Assembly: GCF_009650765.1 (NCBI RefSeq)
Contig: NZ_CP045740.1
Coordinates: forward strand, 2,604,001 to 2,668,000
Direction: 5' to 3'
Length of the DNA stretch: 64,000 nucleotides
Source: Streptomyces sp. SUK 48
GTDB taxonomy: Bacteria; Actinomycetota; Actinomycetes; Streptomycetales; Streptomycetaceae
Below the pieces are notes generated by a model. That model was not told where the DNA came from and searched no databases. It saw nothing but the letters and a program-made list of their open reading frames with translations. Positions within the stretch are counted from its first letter, which is position 1; every line of letters begins with the position of its first letter. Positions 43,400 to 52,337 of this stretch are shown here, in pieces. Made by a program: the position numbers and the translations under genes.

Positions 43400-45124
43400 T
43401 CACAGGAAGTAGAGGCGGTTGAGGGAGACCGAGTCGGCGGGCTCCGAGCGCAGCGGGTCGCCGTCGAGGGTGACCAGGCCGGTGCGCTGGTCGACGTCGA
43501 CCGCTCCGGTACGGGCGTTCAGCCGCAGGTCGGCGGGGCCGATGCCGCGGGTGCCGCGCACCGCGACCCGGCGGCGGCGCGTCGGCATGGTGTCGTTGCC
43601 CTGGTCCACGGCCGCCTGTGCGACGAACGCGACCGAGAGGTCGGCCGCCGTCGCGCCGTACGCCCCGAACTGCGGCCCCAGGACGAGGGGTTCGCAGGTG
43701 TCGGTGGCCGCGTTGGGGTCGCCGACGACGCCGTACGCGGGGAAGCCGGACTTGAGGACCAGCTGCGGCTTGGCGCCGAAGTACTCGGGGCGCCAGAGCA
43801 CGAGGTCCGCGAGCTTGCCGACCTCGATGGAGCCGACCTCGTGCGAAAGGCCGTGCGCGATCGCGGGGTTGATGGTCAGCTTGGCCATGTAGCGCAGCAC
43901 GCGGGCGTTGTCGTCGCCCTCGCCGTCACCCTCCAGCGGGCCCAGTTCGGTCTTCATCTTGCCGGCCATGGCGAAGGTCCGGCGTACCGTCTCGCCCGCG
44001 CGGCCCATGCCCTGGGCGTCGGAGGAGGTGATGCCGATCGCGCCCAGGTCGTGCAGCACGTCCTCGGCGCCCATGGTGCCGGCCCGGATGCGGTCGCGGG
44101 CCATGGCCGCGTCGCCGGGCAGCTCGGGCTTGAGGTCGTGGACGGAGACGATCATGCCGTAGTGCTCGGCGACCGCGTCCCGGCCGAAGGGCAGGGTGGG
44201 GTTGGTGGAGGAGCCGATGACGTTCGGCACCCCGGCCATCTTCAGCACGTTGGGGACGTGTCCGCCGCCGCAGCCCTCGATGTGGAAGGCGTGGATGGTG
44301 CGGCCCTCCAGCACCCTGAGGGTGTCCTCGACCGAGAGGCACTCGTTCAGCCCGTCGCTGTGCAGGGCGACCTGGACGTCGTGTTCCTCGGCGACCCGCA
44401 GCGCGGTGTCCAGGGCGCGGGTGTGGGCGCCCATGTCCTCGTGCACCTTGAAGCCGCTCGCGCCGCCCTCGGCCAGCGCCTCGATCAGCGGTGCCTCGTG
44501 CGAGGACGAACCCCGGCCCAGGAAACCGATGTTGACCGGCCAGGCGTCGAAGGCGTTGAAGGCGTGGCGCAGTGCCCAGGGGGAGTTGACGCCGACGCCC
44601 CACACCGGGCCGAACTCCTGCCCGATGATCGTGGTCACGCCGGAGGCGAGGGACGCCTCCATGATGCGCGGCGACAGCAGGTGGACATGGGTGTCGACGG
44701 CGCCCGCGGTGGCGATCAGCCCCTCCCCGGAGACGATCGAGGTGCCGGTGCCGACCACGACGTCCACGCCGTCGAGGGTGTCCGGGTTGCCCGCGCGGCC
44801 GATCGCGCTGATGCGGCCCTCGCGGATGCCGATGGACACCTTGCGGATGCCCTGCACCGCGTCGATCACCACGACGTTGCTGATCACGACGTCGCAGGTC
44901 TCGCGCACGGCGGCGGCCTTGAGGTGCAGTCCGTCACGGGCCGTCTTGCCGAACCCGGCGAGGAACTCGTCGCCGTAGCGCTGCGCGTCGGACTCCACCC
45001 GGATGGTCAGGCCCGAGTCGCCGAGCCGGACGCGGTCGCCCGCGCGGGGGCCGTGGGTGGCGGCGTAGGCGCCCGGGTCGACATGGATGGCCCGGCTGAT
45101 CTCGCGCCCCTTGGAACGGCTCAT
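43400..45124 (-). CDS. ureC: Urease alpha subunit (UreC), atypical flap
   Basis: 574 residues from ATG at 45124, overlapping the ureAB stop (ATGA). Nickel-site residues are present: HVH (146/148), the carbamylated Lys 226 in SGFKVHEDMG, His 255 in ALHSDGLNE, His 281 in FHIEGCGGGHVPN, and Asp 369 in TSSDAQGMGR. In the mobile flap, where K. aerogenes urease reads VCHHLDP, this protein reads SVHDLKP: the flap Cys319 is Val 328 while catalytic His320 is kept (His 329), by a gapless alignment of the surrounding 40 residues. No ureD, ureE, ureF or ureG lies in the window. It is probably a nickel amidohydrolase, but classical urease activity is uncertain. Confidence 0.92.
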   Translation of the reverse strand: MSRSKGREISRAIHVDPGAYAATHGPRAGDRVRLGDSGLTIRVESDAQRYGDEFLAGFGKTARDGLHLKAAAVRETCDVVISNVVVIDAVQGIRKVSIGIREGRISAIGRAGNPDTLDGVDVVVGTGTSIVSGEGLIATAGAVDTHVHLLSPRIMEASLASGVTTIIGQEFGPVWGVGVNSPWALRHAFNAFDAWPVNIGFLGRGSSSHEAPLIEALAEGGASGFKVHEDMGAHTRALDTALRVAEEHDVQVALHSDGLNECLSVEDTLRVLEGRTIHAFHIEGCGGGHVPNVLKMAGVPNVIGSSTNPTLPFGRDAVAEHYGMIVSVHDLKPELPGDAAMARDRIRAGTMGAEDVLHDLGAIGITSSDAQGMGRAGETVRRTFAMAGKMKTELGPLEGDGEGDDNARVLRYMAKLTINPAIAHGLSHEVGSIEVGKLADLVLWRPEYFGAKPQLVLKSGFPAYGVVGDPNAATDTCEPLVLGPQFGAYGATAADLSVAFVAQAAVDQGNDTMPTRRRRVAVRGTRGIGPADLRLNARTGAVDVDQRTGLVTLDGDPLRSEPADSVSLNRLYFL

Positions 45125-45897
45125 CGGTCCTGCCCCTTCTCCTCGTCGCTCAGGTCGTCCTGGTCACTTAGGTCGCCCTGGTCGCTCAGGTCGCCCTCGT
45201 CGCTCAGGTCGTCCTCGTCGCCACTGACCCCCAGATAGCCGCAGGCCGCGGCCCTGCGCAGGGCCTCCGCCCGCGCGCCCGGCGCGTCCAGCGGCCCGTC
45301 GACCAGCCCGGCGAAACCGATCGCGATCCGCTCCCCGCCGATCGGCACCAGGCCGACCTCCTCGCTCTCGCCCGGCCCGAAGCGCACCGAGGAGCCGGCG
45401 GGTACGGCGAGCCGCATGCCGTAGGCGGCCGCGCGGTCGAAGTCGAGGCGCGGGTTGGCCTCGAAGAAGTGGAAGTGGGAGGTGACGGAGACCGGCACGG
45501 TCGCGGTGTTGGTGACGGTGAGCCGGAGCACCGGCTCGGGGTCGGCGTGCGCCGGGCCGGGCAGCAGCGCGCCGGGGGCGTCCGCGCCCAGGCCGCCGCC
45601 GATCGGGTCGGAGACCACCGCGAGCCGGGAGCCGTCGTCGAAGACGGCCTCGACCATCACCTCGGTCACCACGTCGGCGACCCCGGGCAGCACGTCCGCG
45701 GGCCCGAGCACGCCGCGCGCCGCCTCGACGGCCTCCGCGAGGCGCCGGCCGTCCCGGGCGGCCTCGCAGACGGTGTCCGCGATCAGCGCGGTCGCCTCCG
45801 GCACGTTCAGCCGCAGGCCCCGGGCCCGGCGGGCGCGGGCCAATTCGGCGGCGCCGAAGAGCAGCAACCGGTCACGTTCCGTGGGGGTCAGTCGCAC
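45121..45897 (-). CDS. ureAB: Urease gamma-beta fusion subunit (UreAB)
   Basis: 258 residues from GTG at 45897 with AGGAGG at 9 bases; an upstream in-frame start at 45942 would run into the operator region and is rejected. Residues 1-100 are UreA (LTPTERDRLLLFGAAELARARRARGLRLN, PEATALIADTVCEAARDG). Residues ~105-220 are UreB (VTNTATVPVSVTSHFHFFEANPRLDFDR, RLAVPAGSSVRFGPGES). The fusion resembles H. pylori UreA. A repetitive acidic tail (four DLSD-type hexapeptides) is unusual and might bind metal; that is a guess. It opens the operon. Confidence 0.92.
   Translation of the reverse strand: MRLTPTERDRLLLFGAAELARARRARGLRLNVPEATALIADTVCEAARDGRRLAEAVEAARGVLGPADVLPGVADVVTEVMVEAVFDDGSRLAVVSDPIGGGLGADAPGALLPGPAHADPEPVLRLTVTNTATVPVSVTSHFHFFEANPRLDFDRAAAYGMRLAVPAGSSVRFGPGESEEVGLVPIGGERIAIGFAGLVDGPLDAPGARAEALRRAAACGYLGVSGDEDDLSDEGDLSDQGDLSDQDDLSDEEKGQDR
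45146..45217 (-). repeat. Four 18-base tandem repeats in the 3' end of ureAB
   Basis: Four units (45146-45163, 45164-45181, 45182-45199, 45200-45217) encode an acidic hexapeptide repeat of the type DLSD-E/Q-D/G. Units differ at a few positions. Frame is preserved, so the copy number can vary without breaking the gene. Confidence 0.85.
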
Positions 45898-45944
45898 GGC
45901 GCGGGCCCTCCTTCTCGTCAACCCTGGCGAGCGCGCACCCACTT

Positions 45945-45984
45945 TTAGAGTGACGCTCTAACCGTTTAGAACAGCACTCTAAAC
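45945..45984. promoter_or_regulatory. Twin palindromes upstream of the ureAB operon, probable TetR operator
   Basis: TTAGAG-tgacg-CTCTAA (45945-45961) is followed directly by GTTTAGA-N7-TCTAAAC (45964-45984). The outer copies also form an inverted pair TTTAGAGTG...CACTCTAAA. They lie 48-87 bases before the ureAB start in an AT-rich patch. The TetR protein encoded at the far end of the same run is the natural candidate to bind here, giving autoregulation. Binding is inferred. Confidence 0.7.
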
Positions 45985-46049
45985 GGAGATTCCGAGGAAG
46001 AGAAGGGGTGCGGTGGTGGGCGGGCACGTGACGGATCGAACACCGATCC

Positions 46050-46100
46050 AAAAAACGCGCAGGGCCGCCGCGATCCCCCGAAGGGAATCCGCGGCGGCCC
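46050..46100 (-). terminator. Intrinsic terminator of ilvE
   Basis: GGGCCGCCGCG (46062-46072) pairs with CGCGGCGGCCC (46090-46100). On the minus strand the stem is followed by TGCGCGTTTTTT, a true U-run. It begins 19 bases past the ilvE stop. Confidence 0.9.
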
Positions 46101-46119
46101 AGCGTGAGGGAGCCGGTCG

Positions 46120-47208
46120 TCAGCCGATCTTGTGCATCCAGCCGTGCTTGTCCTCGGTCATGCCCCGCTGGACGCCCAGCAGGGCCTCGCGCAGCCGCAT
46201 GGTGACCGCGCCGGGGGTGCCGTCGCCGTGGGTCCACTCGTCGGACTTGGTCTTCACATGGCCGATCGGGGTGACCACCGCGGCCGTACCGCAGGCGAAG
46301 ACCTCGGTCAGCGCGCCGGAGGCCGCGTCCGCGCGCCACTGCTCCAGGGTGACCACGCCCTCCTCGGCCTGGTAGCCGAGGTCGCGGGCGACCTGGAGCA
46401 GGGAGTCGCGGGTGATGCCCTCCAGGATGGAGCCGGTCAGGGCCGGCGTGACGATCCGGTCGCCGTAGACGAAGGCGACGTTCATGCTGCCGCTCTCCTC
46501 CACGTTGGTGCGGGTGACCGCGTCCAGGTAGACGACCTGGTCGCAGCCGTGGGACGCGGCCTCGGCCTGCGGGAGCAGGGAGGCGGCGTAGTTGCCGCCG
46601 GTCTTGGCGTCACCGGTGCCGCCGGGGACGGCGCGGACATGGTCCTCGGCGACCCAGATGGTGACCGGCTTGACGCCGCCGGCGAAGTAGGCGCCGGAGG
46701 GCGAGGCGATGAGCAGGAACATGTATTCGTTGGCCGGGTGCACGCCGAGGGCGGCCTCGGTGGCGATCATGAAGGGGCGCAGGTAGAGGGACGCCTCGCC
46801 GCCGTGCGGCGGGACCCAGTCGGCGTCCTGGACGAGCAGCGCGTCCAGCGCGGCGATGAACAGGTCCTCGGGCAGCTCGGCCATCGCCATACGGCGGGCC
46901 GAGGTGCGGAAACGGCGGGCGTTGGCCTCGGGACGGAACAGCGCGATCGAGCCGTCGGGCTGGCGGTACGCCTTCAGTCCCTCGAAGATCTCCTGGCCGT
47001 AGTGCAGCACCTGGGTGGAGGGGTCGAGGGAGATCGGGCCGTACGGCACGAGCTGGGCGTCGTGCCAGCCGCGGCCCTCGGTCCACCGGATCGTCACCAT
47101 GTGGTCGGTGAAGTGGCGGCCGAACCCGGGGCTGGCCAGGATCGCCTCGCGCTCGGCGGCGGCGAGGGGGCTGGCGGAGGGCTTGAGCTCGATCGTGGGC
47201 GTCGTCAT
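46120..47208 (-). CDS. ilvE: Branched-chain amino acid aminotransferase
   Basis: 362 residues from ATG at 47208. It exchanges the amino group between glutamate and the 2-oxo acids of Val, Leu and Ile using PLP. Fold type IV signatures: [32 protein letters not shown] N-domain, the PLP Lys in [16 protein letters not shown], and [24 protein letters not shown]. The 265-base upstream gap to leuB has an AT-rich GATTATCG near 47320 that may be its promoter. It stands as its own unit, with a terminator on each side. Confidence 0.96.
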   Translation of the reverse strand: MTTPTIELKPSASPLAAAEREAILASPGFGRHFTDHMVTIRWTEGRGWHDAQLVPYGPISLDPSTQVLHYGQEIFEGLKAYRQPDGSIALFRPEANARRFRTSARRMAMAELPEDLFIAALDALLVQDADWVPPHGGEASLYLRPFMIATEAALGVHPANEYMFLLIASPSGAYFAGGVKPVTIWVAEDHVRAVPGGTGDAKTGGNYAASLLPQAEAASHGCDQVVYLDAVTRTNVEESGSMNVAFVYGDRIVTPALTGSILEGITRDSLLQVARDLGYQAEEGVVTLEQWRADAASGALTEVFACGTAAVVTPIGHVKTKSDEWTHGDGTPGAVTMRLREALLGVQRGMTEDKHGWMHKIG

Positions 47209-47419
47209 GAGTGATTGTCCTTCACCGGTTGTCGTGACGGGCCGCGCTCACGCCTGACACCGGCTGGCGGCCGGTGCTCGGGCGTCCGAGCTTTCCCTCA
47301 TACCGCGGCTCCGCGTTCGATTATCGCGCGCGGGCCCCGGCCGATGGAATCGGGTGGGCGGCGGCCCTGGGGTCGTGGTGGCGGCCCGGGGCGATCGTTT
47401 CACCCGGCGCAGACATGCG

Positions 47420-47454
47420 GAAGCCGCCGGGCGGTCGGGCGACCCGGCGGCTTC
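47420..47454 (-). terminator. Terminator of leuB
   Basis: GAAGCCGCCGGG (47420-47431) pairs with CCCGGCGGCTTC (47443-47454), 20 bases beyond the leuB stop. The remainder of the gap 47209-47419 holds no gene. Confidence 0.8.
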
Positions 47455-47473
47455 TTACGAGGGGAGCGCCGGA

Positions 47474-48517
47474 TCAGCCGGCTACTCGGGAGGCGAGCGC
47501 GTCGCCGATCTCGGAGGTGCTCCGGGCGGGCCGGCCCGCGCGCTCGGTGAGGTCGGCGGCGACCGCCGCGTCGATGCGGTCGGCCTCGGCGTCGTAGCCG
47601 AGGTGACGCAGCAGGAGGGCGACGGAGAGGACCGTGGCCGTGGGGTCGGCCTTGCCCTGGCCCGCGATGTCCGGGGCCGAGCCGTGCACCGGCTCGAACA
47701 TGGACGGGTACGCGCGGCCCGGGTTGATGTTGCCGGACGCGGCCACGCCGATACCGCCGGAGACGGCCGCGGCGAGGTCGGTGATGATGTCGCCGAAGAG
47801 GTTGTCGGTGACGATCACATCGAAGCGCTCGGGCTGGGTGACCAGGAAGATGGTGGCCGCGTCGACGTGCAGATAGTCGGTCGAGACTTCGGGGAACTCC
47901 TGGGCGACCCGGTTGAAGATGTCGGTCCACAGGTGGCCGGCGAAGGTCAGCACGTTGTTCTTGTGGACCAGCGTCAGCTTCTTGCGCGGGCGGGCCTGGG
48001 CGCGGGCGAAGGCGTCGCGGACGACGCGCTCGACGCCGTACGCCGTGTTGACGGACACCTCGGTGGCGACCTCGTGCGGGGTGCCCTTGCGGATGGTGCC
48101 GCCGTTGCCGGTGTACGGGCCTTCGGTGCCCTCGCGGACGACGACGAAGTCGATCTCCGGCTGTCCGGCCAGCGGGGTGGACACGCCCGGGAGCAGCTTG
48201 CTCGGCCGCAGGTTGACGTGGTGGTCGAAGGCGAAGCGGAGCTTGAGCAGGAAGCCGCGCTCCAGGACGCCGGAGGGCACCGACGGGTCGCCGATGGCGC
48301 CGAGCAGGATGGCGTCGTGCCGCTTCAGCTGCGCGAGGTCCGCGTCGGTGAGGGTCTCACCGGTGGCGTGGTAGCGCCGGGCGCCGAAGTCGTAGTCCTG
48401 GGTCTCCAGCTTCACATCCTGCGGAAGGACGGCGGAGAGGACCTTCAGACCTTCGGCCACGACCTCCTGGCCGATGCCGTCACCGGGGATCACTGCGAGA
48501 TTGATGCTGCGAGACAT
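47474..48517 (-). CDS. leuB: 3-isopropylmalate dehydrogenase
   Basis: 347 residues from ATG at 48517 ([20 protein letters not shown]). It oxidatively decarboxylates 3-isopropylmalate with NAD in leucine synthesis. Seen: [66 protein letters not shown], and the signature [42 protein letters not shown] lies 13 bases before the ATG. An upstream start at 48553 lacks conserved sequence. A perfect 16-bp hairpin lies only 30 bases upstream of the ATG. Confidence 0.96.
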   Translation of the reverse strand: MSRSINLAVIPGDGIGQEVVAEGLKVLSAVLPQDVKLETQDYDFGARRYHATGETLTDADLAQLKRHDAILLGAIGDPSVPSGVLERGFLLKLRFAFDHHVNLRPSKLLPGVSTPLAGQPEIDFVVVREGTEGPYTGNGGTIRKGTPHEVATEVSVNTAYGVERVVRDAFARAQARPRKKLTLVHKNNVLTFAGHLWTDIFNRVAQEFPEVSTDYLHVDAATIFLVTQPERFDVIVTDNLFGDIITDLAAAVSGGIGVAASGNINPGRAYPSMFEPVHGSAPDIAGQGKADPTATVLSVALLLRHLGYDAEADRIDAAVAADLTERAGRPARSTSEIGDALASRVAG

Positions 48518-48546
48518 GCGGGCGACCCTACTCCTCGTCCCAGTTG

Positions 48547-48585
48547 ATGACACGGGCCGTCCAGTATCCGGACGGCCCGTGTCAT
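48547..48585. terminator. Perfect 16-bp hairpin between the 43-residue gene and leuB
   Basis: ATGACACGGGCCGTCC (48547-48562) pairs with GGACGGCCCGTGTCAT (48570-48585) around a 7-base loop. It is 53 bases past the small gene's stop and 30 bases before the leuB ATG, with no U-run. It can terminate the small gene, leaving leuB with a very short leader, or sit inside the leuB leader. Confidence 0.75.
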
Positions 48586-48637
48586 GGCGAGCGGCTCGAA
48601 AGGCTGTGGCGGTCGGAAGGTCCGGCGGCCTGGCTGG

Positions 48638-48769
48638 TCAGTGGCCGGTCTGGCCGCCGTTGTCCCGGCGGTCGAGGGCGCGCTGGAGGGCGGCGGCGGC
48701 GTTCTTGCGGTCGGACTCGCCGGTGCGGGGCACGTGGCGGACGCGGCGGCGGACGGTCGTCTCGGCCAT
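48638..48769 (-). CDS. Small basic conserved protein (43 aa)
   Basis: 43 residues from ATG at 48769, preceded by GAGGAG at 9 bases. It begins MAETTVRRRVRHVPRTGES and ends AAAALQRALDRRDNGGQTGH. Strongly basic N-terminus followed by a short amphipathic helix; no Cys or signal. I recall similar short proteins between leuB and the P5C dehydrogenase gene in other streptomycetes, but the function is not known. It ends ahead of the 16-bp hairpin. Confidence 0.7.
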   Translation of the reverse strand: MAETTVRRRVRHVPRTGESDRKNAAAALQRALDRRDNGGQTGH

Positions 48770-48875
48770 GGAAATCGACTCCTCGGCATGAAGGGAACAC
48801 GGCAATGGGGAGTGTTCGAGACGCCGGAGCAGGCGGGGAGCGCTGGCCGCAGGGGTTGCCTGCACGGGGCCCGGC

Positions 48876-48953
48876 TCACGACCGCCATTCGCTGGATCGA
48901 GCGAGACGTTCGGCTTCCTCCAAGCTAAGGGAGTGGCCCGCGTCTGTCTGCAT
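48876..48953 (-). CDS. Possible 25-residue upstream ORF
   Basis: ATG at 48953 opens MQTDAGHSLSLEEAER and closes after SSEWRS at a TGA. It directly follows an AT-rich element (TAGTAGGAAGTCC, 48959-48971) that is out of character with its surroundings and could be a promoter. The ATG has no Shine-Dalgarno, so translation would be leaderless-like. It precedes the 43-residue gene by 106 bases. It may be a leader peptide, a remnant of a lost gene or chance. Confidence 0.35.
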   Translation of the reverse strand: MQTDAGHSLSLEEAERLARSSEWRS

Positions 48954-49097
48954 AGTTACTCGGACTTCCTACTATCTGAGACGGCGAACCTCCCCGAACG
49001 GCTCTGAGCTGCGCTTACGCGCGTTCGAGTGCGGGCTGTCCGAGGCGTCGGGGCTCCCGGGGACCGCCGGGCAGCTCCAGCGAGCACAGGGTCCGGA

Positions 49098-49295
49098 TCA
49101 GGGCGCGGACGGCGGCGGCCGGCTCCGGGGCGGCGACGCAAGCAGACGGCACAGGACCGCCCCGTCGCCCTCGACCACGTCGCAGTGGTGGCACGCCGGC
49201 TGCGCGTCGAGGGCTTCCCGGTCTCCGACCACCTTGACGCGCAGGAGGAGTTGTACGACTTCGCCGTACCGCATCTGCGCAGCGGGCAAGGTCAT
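49098..49295 (-). CDS. Doubtful small ORF with CxxC motif (65 aa)
   Basis: 65 codons from ATG at 49295 with high third-position GC; it contains MRYGEVVQLLLRVKVVGDRE and PACHHCDVVEGDGAVLCRLL. The CHHC pair plus a later Cys could bind a metal, and an internal ATG at residue 8 is possible. No Shine-Dalgarno is obvious. The surrounding stretch 48972-49494 otherwise shows no gene. An overlapping plus-strand frame from 49029 lacks conserved features. Confidence 0.4.
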   Translation of the reverse strand: MTLPAAQMRYGEVVQLLLRVKVVGDREALDAQPACHHCDVVEGDGAVLCRLLASPPRSRPPPSAP

Positions 49296-49494
49296 GATGC
49301 GAAAGGCGGATTGACGCCGTGTCAGGCTGGCGCGCCCGGCACCGCCCCGTCGATCGGGTCCCCGACCCCGACGGTTCGAGGGCGACCTGCTGTCAGTACG
49401 CCGAGCACAGCCGGTCCGTCCGCCAGTCGTCGGTCATGGGACGGAACCTACCCCGGTCGCGGTCATCGCCCCGCCCGGGGTGCCCGGCAATGGA

Positions 49495-49538
49495 AACGGG
49501 CCGGGAAGCCTGCTCGGGGGCAGGCTTCCCGGCCCGTT
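49495..49538. terminator. Terminator of pruA
   Basis: AACGGGCCGGGAAGCCTGC (49495-49513) pairs perfectly over 19 bases with 49520-49538 around TCGGGG. It lies 19 bases past the pruA stop. Confidence 0.9.
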
Positions 49539-49557
49539 GCTCGGGTCAGGGCGAGGG

Positions 49558-51189
<1,632 letters not shown>

Positions 51190-51227
51190 GAGATCCGAAC
51201 TCCTTGTACGTGAGCGGGTGGGTGGGC

Positions 51228-52154
51228 TCAGCCCTTGCTGACCATGCTGCGGAGGAAGAAGCGCAGGTTCGCCGGCTTCTCCGCCAGGCGGCGCATGAAG
51301 TAGCCGTACCAGTCGGTGCCGTACGCCGTGTAGACGCGCATGCGGTGGCCCTCGGCGGCCAGCCGCAGGTGCTCGTCGCCGCGGATGCCGTACAGCATCT
51401 GGAACTCGTACTCGTCGAGCTTACGACCGGCCTTGTGGGCGAGCTCCTGCGCGATGGAGATCAGGCGCGGGTCGTGGGACCCGATCATCGGGTAGCCCTC
51501 GCCGTCCATGAGCGTCTTCAGGACGCGCACGTACGCCTTGTCGATCTCGTGCTTCTGCTGGTAGGCGACCTCGGCGGGCTCCTTGTAGGCGCCCTTGACC
51601 AGGCGGACCCGGCTGCCCGCGTCGGCGAGCCGCTTGGCGTCGGCCTCGGTGCGGAACAGGTACGCCTGGATGACGCAGCCCGTCTGCGGGAAGTCCTTCC
51701 GCAGCTCCTCGTGGATGGCGAACATCGAGTCGAGGGTGGTGTGGTCCTCCGCGTCCAGCGTCACGGTCGTACCGATCGCGGCGGCGGCCTCGACGACGGG
51801 GCGGACGTTGGCGAGCGCCAGTTCGTGGCCGCCCTCCAGCGCTTGGCCGAACATCGACAGCTTGACCGACATCTCGACCTTCTCGCCGAGCTCCAGGTCC
51901 TTGAGGTGGTCGACCAGCGCGAGGTAGGCGTCGCGGGCGTGGGCGGCCTGCTCGGCGGTGGTGATGTCCTCGCCGACGACGTCCATCGTCAGCTGAAGAC
52001 CCTGGCCCGTCAGGTCCTTGATGATCGGGACGATGTCGGACACCGTCTCACCCGGGATGAAGCGGTCGACGACCTGCTTGGTCACGGGGGCCGCCGAGAT
52101 CAGGCGACGCATCCGGTCGCTGCGCGAAGCGGCGAGAATCACGGGACCCAGCAC
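51228..52154 (-). CDS. putB: Proline dehydrogenase (monofunctional, FAD-dependent)
   Basis: 308 residues from GTG at 52154 with GGAGG at 6 bases; the longer frame to 52214 lacks a good site. It oxidises L-proline to pyrroline-5-carboxylate at the membrane surface, passing electrons to quinone via FAD. Seen: TMDVVGEDITTAEQAAHARDAYL, VTLDAEDHTTLDSMFAIHEEL, VIQAYLFRTEADAKRLA, RVRLVKGAYKEPAEVAYQ, MIGSHDPRLI, FQMLYGIRGDEHLRLA, and YTAYGTDWYGYFMRRLAEKPAN. It diverges from a PucR-family regulator that probably activates it in response to proline. Confidence 0.95.
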   Translation of the reverse strand: MLGPVILAASRSDRMRRLISAAPVTKQVVDRFIPGETVSDIVPIIKDLTGQGLQLTMDVVGEDITTAEQAAHARDAYLALVDHLKDLELGEKVEMSVKLSMFGQALEGGHELALANVRPVVEAAAAIGTTVTLDAEDHTTLDSMFAIHEELRKDFPQTGCVIQAYLFRTEADAKRLADAGSRVRLVKGAYKEPAEVAYQQKHEIDKAYVRVLKTLMDGEGYPMIGSHDPRLISIAQELAHKAGRKLDEYEFQMLYGIRGDEHLRLAAEGHRMRVYTAYGTDWYGYFMRRLAEKPANLRFFLRSMVSKG

Positions 52155-52337
52155 GGGGCACCTCCACAGACAAGCACCAAATGAGGCCATCACCCGACGA
52201 TTCGGGTACGGCACGGAGAACCACCGTGAAACCTACGGATCGCTTTGATCGTCGGCCATCGACAGCTGTCACGCATCCGTGCCCGGGATCTCAGACATCT
52301 GTATGAAGATGGCCGGAAAATGGGGGAGAATGCCCGG

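Noticed and set aside
43400..45124. Loss of the catalytic flap His in UreC
   Set aside because: At first sight SVHDLKP looked shifted, but a gapless alignment of the surrounding 40 residues puts His 329 exactly on His320; only the preceding Cys is replaced (and the following His321 is Asp).
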